Assembly (NCBI GenBank): GCA_000702025.1
Contig: JNKJ01000008.1
Coordinates: 186,001-250,000, forward strand
Reading direction: 5' to 3'
DNA from: Blautia schinkii DSM 10518
Lineage (GTDB): Bacteria; Bacillota; Clostridia; Lachnospirales; Lachnospiraceae
Length of the DNA stretch: 64,000 bases
Positions 1 through 8,357 of the stretch are shown piece after piece. Made by a program: the position numbers and the translations under genes. The notes under the pieces are model-generated. The model was not told the DNA's origin. It searched no databases and was given only the letters and a program-made list of their open reading frames with translations. Numbering within the stretch: position 1 is the stretch's first letter; the number at the start of each line of letters is the position of its first letter.

Positions 1-171
1 AGTCTTAGACGGCCTTACCTGCGCCACTATATTTCCCATCCTTTTACAATTCTTGCATTGGCCGGGAAACTCATAAATGAATACGTCCTCTTTTTTGAGA
101 TTAAGTCCATAAACATCGTTGATGCAGCTGCGGCAATAACCAAGGTTTTTTATCTTTTTATTATTTAGCAT
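1..171 (-). CDS. small protein with two CxxC pairs, partial
   Basis: The reading frame starts at ATG 171 and stays open to the left edge, so only the first 57 residues are visible. CRSC lies at residues 13-16 and CKNC at 39-42, the spacing of a small zinc-ribbon or rubredoxin-like knuckle. A ribosome site (GGGAGG) lies 8 bases before the ATG. It has its own promoter at 264-292. I do not recognise the family. Metal binding is inferred only from the paired cysteines. Confidence 0.6.
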   Translation of the reverse strand, partial: MLNNKKIKNLGYCRSCINDVYGLNLKKEDVFIYEFPGQCKNCKRMGNIVAQVRPSKT

Positions 172-216
172 CTTTGGCCCTCCCTCTGTAATTCGAACTT
201 ATTCTCTTTAATGGCA

Positions 217-248
217 AAGTGCAAACACGTAAGCACGCGTTTGCACTT
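217..248. repeat. inverted repeat between promoter and start of the left-edge gene
   Basis: Two 14-base arms (AAGTGCAAAC at the outer ends) match at 13 of 14 positions around a 4-base centre. The repeat lies about 15 bases downstream of the -10 box of the minus-strand promoter and 46 bases before the ATG at 171. It is either a repressor operator or a 5'-leader hairpin. No U-run follows it on the minus strand, so a simple terminator is unlikely. Confidence 0.6.
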
Positions 249-263
249 CCTTTTGTTGTATGT

Positions 264-292
264 ATTATAGTAAAATTTACATGAAATTGCAA
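264..292 (-). promoter_or_regulatory. sigma-A type promoter of the left-edge gene
   Basis: On the minus strand TTGCAA (287-292) and TATAAT (264-269) are separated by exactly 17 bases. It points toward the CxxC gene and is followed by the inverted repeat at 217-248. Confidence 0.65.
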
Positions 293-381
293 GACAAACA
301 CATGGATTCGTCATTAATATCACTTAATTTGGCATTTATGGTAATGTGCGCGTTCTGTAGTTTTCTGGCATCGTCTCTGAG

Positions 382-1953
382 TTATATTCCTTTATCCTTC
401 TCCTGGTTCCGGTATTCTGAAGGTGATTGTCCTGTATAAGTCTTAAAAGCTCTGGAGAAATTTTTTACATCCATATAGCCCAGTTCTTCAGCAATTACAC
501 TCATGCGCACATTAGACCCGCGCAGCAGATGCTTTGCACGTTTAATTTTGTATCCCAGCACATAGTCTTTGAAGTTCATCCCAACTTTTTCCTTAAACAT
601 AATACTCAGATAGTTGCGGTGGATATTGCATCGTTCCGCAATAGAATCAAGAGAAACATTGGCGCAATCCTCCTCCAGCATTTTGTCAGTAACGTACTGG
701 ATAGAATCTACGTTTCGTACCATCTGTTTCTGAGCATTCCCATATAGGGATGTGATATATTCAAGGAAAATTGTCTCGATTTCCTGCAGAGTGTCACACA
801 TACCGAAAATGTTATCAGGCATATTAATTTCACCGGCATCCACCCTGGAATCTGAAATCCGCACTAATCTGGAGGTGGTCAGTAATACGAGTTCTTGAAA
901 GAAAAGAACGATTTCTTCTCTGGAATACGACATTTTAATTAGTTCACAAATCAGCTCATCTGCAGCGGAGTGTATTTCTTCTCTGTTGTTAGAATTGAAT
1001 AAAATGTCACTAATACGGTCTGCATAATTATGTACCAGTAGAAAGCTTTTGGTTGTTTCTTTTGTAATTTCAGCGGTCCGCCTTTTATATAGATAAATCT
1101 CATTTTGGCCGTGGAAAAATTTATCCTGTAAAGCTTCAATGGCCTGGCGGAACTGCTCCAGCAGACAATCAAGTCTTGTGCTGGAAAGACTCACCCCGAT
1201 TGTAATCTGGCAATCGTATTCCCGAGACGTAAAAATCAAGGTACGTATCCATTCCAAAAATGGATTCGTATTTCCGATAATGCAGAATGCAACACTGCCA
1301 TGACGTAATTCACTACAGATAATCTTATCAGGACAATTGTTTTCAATATACGCAATCAATGCTGTATATCCTTTGCTCTTCTCTTTATATTGTGTTTGTA
1401 CCACCTTTTTCATTGCCGAAAAATCATCGACAACAGCATACACAAAGGTATAGGACTCCTCCTCCATTTGTTTGCCGTAAAGGCCGACAAATTTTTGTAT
1501 AAATGCACCAGTATCCTTCCCAATATACAAACTTTCAAAAAATCCATTACGGATATTTAAGTTCAGCATTTTTTGTTCTGACTGTTCCTGCTGAATTGCC
1601 TGTAGTTCGCTGCAGATCAGCGTCATAAATTCTCCCTGATTGATGGGCTTAAGCACATAGTTGGAAACGCCAATCTGAATCGCCTCCTGCGCATACTGAA
1701 ACTTATCAAAGCCGCTGATGATAATGATATGCGGCCGGTATGCCTCACCCAACTTGCGGCAGAATTCAAGTCCATTCATCTCCGGCATTTCCACATCAGC
1801 AATAATAAGCATCGGCTTTTTCTTAAGTGCATAATCCAGTGCTTCGGTAGAGGATGAGAACAGTACTGTCTCTACATCACATTCCATCATACCAATCAAT
1901 TTACTTAATCCATTTAATACCCATTTGTCATTATCTACAATTAAGATTGTCAT
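382..1953 (-). CDS. YesN-type response regulator (REC + AraC HTH)
   Basis: This 523-residue regulator has an N-terminal receiver domain (about 1-120) with D7 and D9, phospho-acceptor D53 in IADVEMPEMNG, and K102 in VLKPI. A long middle region follows, then a C-terminal AraC-type double helix-turn-helix (about 415-520) ending in FSRAFKTYTGQSPSEYR. This architecture is typical of YesN proteins that control sugar importers in Firmicutes. GGAGG lies just before the ATG. It follows its kinase by 12 bases, so the two are co-transcribed. The neighbouring sugar operon is the likely target, by inference from position. Confidence 0.9.
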   Translation of the reverse strand: MTILIVDNDKWVLNGLSKLIGMMECDVETVLFSSSTEALDYALKKKPMLIIADVEMPEMNGLEFCRKLGEAYRPHIIIISGFDKFQYAQEAIQIGVSNYVLKPINQGEFMTLICSELQAIQQEQSEQKMLNLNIRNGFFESLYIGKDTGAFIQKFVGLYGKQMEEESYTFVYAVVDDFSAMKKVVQTQYKEKSKGYTALIAYIENNCPDKIICSELRHGSVAFCIIGNTNPFLEWIRTLIFTSREYDCQITIGVSLSSTRLDCLLEQFRQAIEALQDKFFHGQNEIYLYKRRTAEITKETTKSFLLVHNYADRISDILFNSNNREEIHSAADELICELIKMSYSREEIVLFFQELVLLTTSRLVRISDSRVDAGEINMPDNIFGMCDTLQEIETIFLEYITSLYGNAQKQMVRNVDSIQYVTDKMLEEDCANVSLDSIAERCNIHRNYLSIMFKEKVGMNFKDYVLGYKIKRAKHLLRGSNVRMSVIAEELGYMDVKNFSRAFKTYTGQSPSEYRNQEKDKGI

Positions 1954-1965
1954 TTTATCCTCCGT

Positions 1966-3771
1966 CTATTCTGTCTCACTTAGAAGCTGGTCAGGCAGAT
2001 AAATACTAACGATCAGTCCACAGTCCTGCCCGTTTTTCAGAGTAATCCCATAATTACTTCCGTAAATCAATCGTATTCTTTCATCTATATTGTTTAATCC
2101 ATAGCTCGCCGTATTTGTCTGTACTTCCTTTACAGACATCTCCTTTGTTTCCAGAGAAGGAATTCCTATTCCATTATCCTGCACGGTAATCAGAAGATAT
2201 CCACGAATATGAAAGGTTCCAATGCGAACCACTAATTCAGAAGATGTAAATCCATGCATGATTGCATTTTCCACAATGGGCTGCAGGATAATCCTTGGTA
2301 TACGTTCTGCACGGACATTTTCATTTCTCTCAATTGTATAACGGATTGCCTGGTCATACACAAACTGTTCTAGTTTCAAATAACATTCCACCTGATTCAA
2401 TTCATCATCCAAAGTATGAAAAATTTTTCCCTGGTTAAGGGTAAGTCTATAAAAATTAGAAAGATTCTGTATAATATCACAAATTTTGTCTGTTCCGGAC
2501 AGGTATGCCATCCAGTTAATAGAGTCCAGCGTATTATACAGCATATGCGGATTAATCTGCGCCTGAAGGGAATCCAGTTCGATTTTGCGGTTCTGGTCCT
2601 GTGCCTCCATATTTTTTTCAAACAGTGTATGTATTTTTTCAGACATTTCATTAAAACTTTTGACCAGATAGGTTAGTTCATCTGAGCCATCGGGCTCTAG
2701 ATAAGCCGTATCTGTGGTCAGTTCTGCCATTTTCATGGTATTCACCAGTCGGTTAACCGGCTGGATTACGGATTCTGATACAAAAAAGGTAATGATACTC
2801 AGGACGATTACCAGCACAAATGCAATTATGATACATAGTATAATCTGCTGTATCAGGCGGCTAAGCATCTGGTCATAATTAGTCAAAATATAAACCTTCC
2901 ACTGCAGTAATTTTGTCTCTGACAAGCAGGTAAGGTATCTTGTATGATTTACACGCATAAATTCCTCATTTACCGGAGGTAGATTCCAGATAACATCGCT
3001 TAAGTTTTCGGCCTCGTCCTCACAGATACTTGCTGTAACAGGCGTTCCGTCTGCAGTACTGATTACGATATTATAAAGCGAATTTTCCATTCCCATGGTA
3101 ATCTTCTCCAGAAAATGTTCCGGATCAATGGAAATAAATAAAGCCCCAATCACCTCTCCCCTTAATTGTGACTTAATCTGGACTCCAACAACTATCCGAT
3201 TCTCACTTTTATTACTATATAGTTTGGCCTGCTCTAAAGCTATGTTACCATATGACACAATACGCTGCGACGATGTCATAATCCTTTTCATCATCTCACT
3301 CTTCTCCAGGTTTCCGGCAGTAATATTGCTGGGGAAAAAGACAATTGAATTCTGTTTGCCTGTAATCTCCACAGAATGAATGTCCGTGTTATCCGCATAA
3401 TATGCAAAGATTTCATCAGACACGCCGGAAGAATATCTGGTCCAATTGTTATTCTCAATCACATCATTGTAATCGTCCACCAGAGAGATAAATGAGGTTT
3501 TCGTGCTGAGGGCGTTGAGCGGAGTTAGTATAGATTCCAGAAATACATTCAAATTATATTGAATCATATCTTCTGTTAGCTTCACATGCTCGAGTTCATT
3601 GCGTCGGATTACGGAATATGCCGAAATCCCCATCAGAGAAATAATGATTAGGCAGGTAATGACCGGCAATAGCACGGAGCTTATCTGCAGACGGCGAATC
3701 AGATGTATTCTTCTTAGGCCTGTTATAATCCACTTGAAACGTGTCTTATTACTGCTGTCATTTTTGTCCAA
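1966..3771 (-). CDS. YesM-type sensor histidine kinase
   Basis: This is a 601-residue membrane kinase with a transmembrane segment near 32-54, an extracellular sensor region, a second membrane segment near 305-330 and a HAMP-like stretch. The His_kinase domain has INPHMLYNTLDSI near residue 405; the family usually reads NPHFLYN. The ATPase boxes are IVENAIMHG, DNGIGIP and GLNNIDERIRLIYG. The start is a TTG preceded by AAGG seven bases upstream; no in-frame ATG lies nearby. It is predicted to sense an extracytoplasmic sugar, possibly with the binding protein of the same region. It is separated from the metabolic operon by a terminator, so it probably has its own promoter in 3772-3895. Confidence 0.88.
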   Translation of the reverse strand: MDKNDSSNKTRFKWIITGLRRIHLIRRLQISSVLLPVITCLIIISLMGISAYSVIRRNELEHVKLTEDMIQYNLNVFLESILTPLNALSTKTSFISLVDDYNDVIENNNWTRYSSGVSDEIFAYYADNTDIHSVEITGKQNSIVFFPSNITAGNLEKSEMMKRIMTSSQRIVSYGNIALEQAKLYSNKSENRIVVGVQIKSQLRGEVIGALFISIDPEHFLEKITMGMENSLYNIVISTADGTPVTASICEDEAENLSDVIWNLPPVNEEFMRVNHTRYLTCLSETKLLQWKVYILTNYDQMLSRLIQQIILCIIIAFVLVIVLSIITFFVSESVIQPVNRLVNTMKMAELTTDTAYLEPDGSDELTYLVKSFNEMSEKIHTLFEKNMEAQDQNRKIELDSLQAQINPHMLYNTLDSINWMAYLSGTDKICDIIQNLSNFYRLTLNQGKIFHTLDDELNQVECYLKLEQFVYDQAIRYTIERNENVRAERIPRIILQPIVENAIMHGFTSSELVVRIGTFHIRGYLLITVQDNGIGIPSLETKEMSVKEVQTNTASYGLNNIDERIRLIYGSNYGITLKNGQDCGLIVSIYLPDQLLSETE

Positions 3772-3894
3772 TTATATACCTTCTTCCAAGATTATCCTTT
3801 GATTCTTTCACTCTTCATATTTTATAACATTTTCTATTTTCAAACTACTACTTTTTTCATCCATTTATTTCCATATTATTGTGGATAAAGTACA

Positions 3895-3940
3895 CAAAAG
3901 GACGGACAAACCCATATGCGGTATTTATCCATCCCTTTTT
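3895..3940 (-). terminator. intrinsic terminator after the transketolase operon
   Basis: A 15-bp hairpin (arms 3896-3910 and about 3924-3938) is fully paired, counting three G-U pairs, only in the minus-strand RNA, and is followed by a short U-run. It lies just after the transketolase C-subunit stop and ahead of the kinase gene. This strand bias shows that it terminates the metabolic operon. Confidence 0.65.
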
Positions 3941-3958
3941 AAGTTCCTACTTCAACAA

Positions 3959-4894
3959 CTATTCAAAAAATACTTTTGCTGTTTCAACAATTCCTTGGCT
4001 ATCCAGATGGTAATACTGCAAAAGCTTCTCATAATTTCCGCATGTTTTAGCATAATCCATAGGCATCGCCAGACGCTTTAGCACGGTATGCTCCATGTCT
4101 GATAATTCCTCTGCCACCAAAGAACCCAAGCCTCCCTGGATGTAATGCTCTTCCACAGTAATGACCTTTCCCGTTTTTGCAGCTGATGCACGCACCAGTT
4201 CCCGATCCAGAGGGAGAACAGTTGGCATACCAATCAATTCGGCAGAAATCCCCTTTTCTTCCAGAACGGGAAGCGCTTCCAATGCACTTCTGGTAGATGA
4301 GCCTGTTGTAATAATGGTTACATCTGTTCCTTCTTTCAGTATCTCACCCTTGCCGATGATAAACGGCTTTCTTTCAAAAAGCTGTTGGATTTTGGGATTC
4401 CCAATGCGCATATATACCGGACCATTATGGGCAATCATTGCCTTAGATGCCTCCTGTATCTCAATCGGGTCCTGTGGTGCCAGGATGGCCATTCCCGGAA
4501 TAAGCCGCATCAGACCGAAATCATCCAGACTTTGATGAGTGCTTCCGAGATCAGAATAGGTCATACCACAATTACGCCCTACCAGCTTCACATTTTGACG
4601 CATATATCCTACATCATTACGGATCATTTCATACGGACGTCCGGTGACAAAAGGTGCGATTGCACAAAATACCGGTATTTTCCCAGTTGCGGCAATTCCG
4701 GCAGCCATTCCCACAACACCTTGTTCCATAATACCGCATTCAAAATAACGGTTTGGATATTTTTTGATAAAATCACCAAATCCTGAGCTTTTCCCGCTGT
4801 CTGCGGAAAATACGACAACATCCTTGTTTTCTGCAGCTATCTCTGTAACTGCTTTTCCAAATTCTTTTCTTGGATCAAATAATTCACCAATCAT
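3959..4894 (-). CDS. transketolase, C-terminal subunit
   Basis: This 311-residue protein matches the pyrimidine-binding and C-terminal domains of transketolase. FECGIMEQGVVGMAAGIA carries the catalytic glutamate that activates thiamine diphosphate, and a transketolase C domain follows from about residue 190. Split transketolases of this size need the N-terminal partner, which is encoded directly upstream; the two genes overlap by four bases (ATGA). It transfers a two-carbon ketol unit. Known split enzymes of this kind serve the pentose phosphate pathway or dedicated pathways such as apulose 4-phosphate or sulfosugar cleavage. The substrate here is not known. Confidence 0.9.
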   Translation of the reverse strand: MIGELFDPRKEFGKAVTEIAAENKDVVVFSADSGKSSGFGDFIKKYPNRYFECGIMEQGVVGMAAGIAATGKIPVFCAIAPFVTGRPYEMIRNDVGYMRQNVKLVGRNCGMTYSDLGSTHQSLDDFGLMRLIPGMAILAPQDPIEIQEASKAMIAHNGPVYMRIGNPKIQQLFERKPFIIGKGEILKEGTDVTIITTGSSTRSALEALPVLEEKGISAELIGMPTVLPLDRELVRASAAKTGKVITVEEHYIQGGLGSLVAEELSDMEHTVLKRLAMPMDYAKTCGNYEKLLQYYHLDSQGIVETAKVFFE

Positions 4895-5757
4895 GCTGTT
4901 AACTCCTCCAGTTCCTGCCGCAGTATGGAAATCCTGTTGTCGATTTCTTTTTCTGTACTTTCAAGAAGCTCCTCTTCTGCATTCCAAAAATGATATGCTG
5001 CGTCATTTTCACCTGCGGACATGCCCTTCGCCTTTACTGTCTTACACACAATCGCTGTTGGCTTTCCGGGTTGTAACGGAACAGATGCCAAGGTATCTAA
5101 AATCTGATTCATATCATTCCCGTCAATAGTTTGTACCGCCCATCCGAAGTCTTCAAATTTTCGGTCAATAGGCTCCATACTACATACGTCAGTAACCTTA
5201 CCGCTGATCTGCAGACCGTTATTGTCCACGAATACAATGAGATTGTCCAGGCCGAATTTTGCAGCCGCAGCCGCAGCTTCCCAGTTAGAACCTTCGGGAA
5301 GCTCTCCGTCTCCTGTTACAACAAAAACACGATATGATTTTTCATCTAGTTTTGCCCCCATTGCCATACCTGCCGCAATGGAAATACCATGACCAAGAGC
5401 ACCTGTGTTTGCCTCAATTCCGCTTAATTTATGCATGTCCGGATGTCCGGGTATCCTGCTGCCCAATGCACCGTAGGTATCCAGAACCTCTTTATCAAAA
5501 AATCCCTTTTCCGCCAAAACCGCATATTGGGAAAGGCACTTATGGCCTGCCGACAGAATAAAGCGGTCCCTGTCTGGTTTCTGAGGTTCTTTGGGATCTA
5601 CATTCATTTCACTGAAATACAATGCCGTCACAATATCAATGGCCGAAAGCGCGCCGCCCACGTGACCATGACCTCCTGCACGGACCATGCGGAACACATT
5701 TTTCCTACACTCTTCAGCCTTTATTTTTAATTCCAATACTTCTTTCCGGTCAGCCAC
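4891..5757 (-). CDS. transketolase, N-terminal subunit
   Basis: This subunit carries the thiamine-diphosphate domain: GHVGGALSAIDIVTALYF near the N-terminus, GDGELPEGSNWEAA as the start of the ThDP motif and VFVDNNGLQ as its end. I prefer the GTG start at 5757 (288 residues), because AAAGGGGG lies six bases before it. The upstream ATG at 5775 lies further inside the isomerase gene and would put that ribosome site inside the coding sequence. With the GTG start it overlaps the isomerase by eight bases, which suggests translational coupling of isomerase, N subunit and C subunit. Confidence 0.88.
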   Translation of the reverse strand: MADRKEVLELKIKAEECRKNVFRMVRAGGHGHVGGALSAIDIVTALYFSEMNVDPKEPQKPDRDRFILSAGHKCLSQYAVLAEKGFFDKEVLDTYGALGSRIPGHPDMHKLSGIEANTGALGHGISIAAGMAMGAKLDEKSYRVFVVTGDGELPEGSNWEAAAAAAKFGLDNLIVFVDNNGLQISGKVTDVCSMEPIDRKFEDFGWAVQTIDGNDMNQILDTLASVPLQPGKPTAIVCKTVKAKGMSAGENDAAYHFWNAEEELLESTEKEIDNRISILRQELEELTA

Positions 5758-6196
5758 GGTAAACCCCCTTTTCATATTCCGATATACGGACTACCTTTTC
5801 TGCTGAACGGCAGTTTGGATTGTAGGTAAGCCCAAGATATTCCTTTACAAGACATTTCGCCAGTTCGATTCCTGTGACCTGTGCTCCCAAGGTCATTATA
5901 TTGGCATTATTGCTGAGCTGCGCACGCTGTGCCTGATAAATATTGTTCACCAGAGCTGCACTAACCCCCTTCACCTTGTTAGCGGCAATACAAACACCTA
6001 TACCGGTTCCGCAGATCAGAATACCTCTGTCATAGGTTTTGCCGGCAACCGCTTCTCCTACGGCAATTGCTGTATTTGCATAAATCGGGTCATCGCTCCC
6101 GAAGTCCGTCACTTCATGTCCTAATTCTCGGATATATGGAATCAGCTCCTGTTTAAATTCCGTTGCATTCGGATCACAGCCAATTGCAATCTTCAT
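5750..6196 (-). CDS. RpiB/LacAB-family sugar isomerase, atypical active site
   Basis: This 148-residue protein has the RpiB fold signature GILICGTGIGVCIAANKVKG, with the conserved cysteine at C62 and the GTG loop. Two histidines of typical RpiB are changed: the His of the GCDH motif is Pro (GCDPN, P9), and the His of the HND motif is Ser (LSNNAN, S95). In E. coli RpiB, from memory, these correspond to His10 and His99. The protein is therefore probably not a standard ribose-5-phosphate isomerase and may act on a shorter or unphosphorylated aldose. Position between an aldolase and a split transketolase supports a role in the same pathway. Confidence 0.85.
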   Translation of the reverse strand: MKIAIGCDPNATEFKQELIPYIRELGHEVTDFGSDDPIYANTAIAVGEAVAGKTYDRGILICGTGIGVCIAANKVKGVSAALVNNIYQAQRAQLSNNANIMTLGAQVTGIELAKCLVKEYLGLTYNPNCRSAEKVVRISEYEKGVYRG

Positions 6197-6219
6197 ACTG
6201 ATTTAACTCCCTTCTGCTG

Positions 6220-7125
6220 TCAGTCCAGAATAAATGAACTGTTCTGTGTAATGTAATTCTTTGTGTCACGCACAAATGCTTCGCTGCACGGAAGCACCGG
6301 CTTCCTCGGTACACCGGCACGATATCCCATAAGATTCATCACTGCTTTCACCCCAGCAACTCCTGCTTTTGCTCCTGTCTCCTTTGATGCTTCTTTCAGT
6401 TTATCAAGATAAGCCACTCCCTGTTCCGGACCCTCATTCTGATAAATGCTCAGAAACTCGGCACAGGTACGGGGAAAATAATTAGCGGCAGAGATGATAC
6501 CACCCTTCCCGCCCTGCTTCAGGCAGGAAAGGATATTTCCCAGAGAACCGGCAAATACCTGGAAATCCTCCCTATTGCCCACTGCTTCCATATATGAGTT
6601 CATCATATCCGGAGATGTGTCCTTAATACCAGCGATATTAGGATGGTCTGCCAGCACTCTTAAAGTATCCGGAGAAATCCGAAGGTCATTGGCAAATCCC
6701 GGTGCACAGTAAAGCAATATGGGATAAGGGCTCACGTCTGCGATTGCTGTATAATAATCAATCAATGCCTCGTCTGTCATAAGCTTCTTAAAATAGCAGG
6801 GTGTCAATACGGAAATATAGTCAACGGATACCTTTGCCTCATCCAATTGCCTGATGAATCTGAGTGTATGATACAGGGACTCTCTTCCTGCTCCGGCGAT
6901 GAGCGTTTTTTCAGTCGGAACCAGTCCGGAGACAGTCTGTATTACCTCCAATGCCTCTTCGTCACTGAGTGACCGGAACTCGCCATTACTTCCAAGTATC
7001 ATATATCCGCCGATATCTGTGCCGTTCCACTTTTCAAAGTTTGTTTTTAACCAATCTAACCGTAATCTTCCCTCTTCATCAAAAGGAGTGATGCAGGGAA
7101 TTATAATACCTTCCAGTTTTCTCAT
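6220..7125 (-). CDS. DapA/NanA (DHDPS) family aldolase or dehydratase
   Basis: This is a class I aldolase-superfamily barrel of 301 residues from ATG 7125, which has GAGG six bases upstream. The Schiff-base lysine is K168 in AGIKDTS and the glycine loop is GSNGEF (45-50). The usual YNxP motif reads YCAP (139-142), with cysteine in place of asparagine. Family members cleave or form 2-keto acids such as dihydrodipicolinate, N-acetylneuraminate, 2-keto-3-deoxy sugar acids and 4-hydroxy-2-oxoglutarate. In this operon it may cleave a keto-deoxy acid to pyruvate and an aldehyde. The exact substrate is unknown. Confidence 0.85.
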   Translation of the reverse strand: MRKLEGIIIPCITPFDEEGRLRLDWLKTNFEKWNGTDIGGYMILGSNGEFRSLSDEEALEVIQTVSGLVPTEKTLIAGAGRESLYHTLRFIRQLDEAKVSVDYISVLTPCYFKKLMTDEALIDYYTAIADVSPYPILLYCAPGFANDLRISPDTLRVLADHPNIAGIKDTSPDMMNSYMEAVGNREDFQVFAGSLGNILSCLKQGGKGGIISAANYFPRTCAEFLSIYQNEGPEQGVAYLDKLKEASKETGAKAGVAGVKAVMNLMGYRAGVPRKPVLPCSEAFVRDTKNYITQNSSFILD

Positions 7126-7161
7126 TCTGTACCTCGTGCACACCTGTATGATGCTTCCTTA

Positions 7162-8256
7162 TCAGTCAAATCGAATAACGGCTTTGACCACTTCATTTTT
7201 CTTGTTTATAGAATCCTCAAAAGCCTGCTGGATATCCTCCAGGGAATATTCATGGGTCGCAATTTTCTCAACGGGTGCCAGGCCCCCGGCTGCAGCGGCA
7301 ATGCTCTTAGGGAACATATTTACATAACGGAAAAGAGATTTAATCGTAAGTTCTTTCCCCATAACTTGTCCGAAATTGTAATTGATTTCTTCCTGAGCAG
7401 ACATTCCTACCAGGACCACAGTGCCGCCCCGTCTGGCGATATGAGCAGTCTGGGCAATAGTAAATTTGCTCCCCGCAGTCTCAAATACAACATCCGGTCC
7501 TCGTTTCCCTGTCAGCTCAAAAATTTTGGCTATGGGGTCCTCTTTTGCGCTGTTTATCACATAATCTGCCCCCAGTTCCTTGGCTTTTTCAAGTCTTACA
7601 TCTTCCAGGTCACACACAATGATCTGGCTTGCGCCCCTTGCTTTGCATGCGAGCATGGTCATCAGTCCGATGCAGCCGCTGCCCAGAATGGCAACTGTAT
7701 TTCCCACTGTAATTGCGCCCTTTTCCGCAGCATACATACCGGTTGCAAATGGCTCGATCAGGGCTCCGGCTCTGGCACTCATTGTCTCAGGCAGAGGGTA
7801 GCACAGATCCGCTTTAAAGGGAACATATTTCATGAAGCAGCCTTGTACCGGAGGTGTTGCCCAGAAAACTACATTCTCACACAGATTATAATGTCCTGAT
7901 TTACATAATTCACAATTTGAACAGGTGACGCTGGGCTCACAGCAAACCTTGTCCCCAACTGAAAGATGCGTGACATTTGCGCCCACCTCAACCACGGTCC
8001 CGGCGCATTCGTGTCCCAGCATAAACGGAATGTCCCGCTCTTTATCTACCTCGAAGCTTCCACAGCGTCCGTCATGGAAATAATGTACGTCAGAACCGCA
8101 TACGCCTACATATTCCACCTGTATTAAAACACTATCCGGAGCAACCGGAGTACTTACTTCCAGCTGCCTTCTCATTTTTTCCTGCATGACCGGATCTGTC
8201 ACATGCTGCTCTATATTTGTCACATCCACAACCACCATAGTTCCGGTCTGTGTCAT
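7162..8256 (-). CDS. zinc-dependent polyol/sugar dehydrogenase (MDR)
   Basis: This medium-chain dehydrogenase has catalytic zinc ligands in VGVCGSDVHYFHDG and GHECAG, a structural zinc loop CSNCELCKSGHYNLC, and a nucleotide-binding fold with GSGCIG. It most resembles sorbitol/xylitol dehydrogenases. ATG 8256 (364 residues) has AAAGGAG five bases upstream and is preferred; ATG 8292 would add 12 residues and also has a weaker AAAGGAG site. It likely oxidises a polyol or reduces a keto sugar with NAD(P). Confidence 0.85.
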   Translation of the reverse strand: MTQTGTMVVVDVTNIEQHVTDPVMQEKMRRQLEVSTPVAPDSVLIQVEYVGVCGSDVHYFHDGRCGSFEVDKERDIPFMLGHECAGTVVEVGANVTHLSVGDKVCCEPSVTCSNCELCKSGHYNLCENVVFWATPPVQGCFMKYVPFKADLCYPLPETMSARAGALIEPFATGMYAAEKGAITVGNTVAILGSGCIGLMTMLACKARGASQIIVCDLEDVRLEKAKELGADYVINSAKEDPIAKIFELTGKRGPDVVFETAGSKFTIAQTAHIARRGGTVVLVGMSAQEEINYNFGQVMGKELTIKSLFRYVNMFPKSIAAAAGGLAPVEKIATHEYSLEDIQQAFEDSINKKNEVVKAVIRFD

Positions 8257-8357
8257 GAATGCTCCTTTGTTGATATATTTCTTTTCTGTCATTCCTGTGA
8301 TGCTCCTTTCCCATTGTTTTCCCTGCCCTTTTAGGACAGGGAATCATTATCCATATA

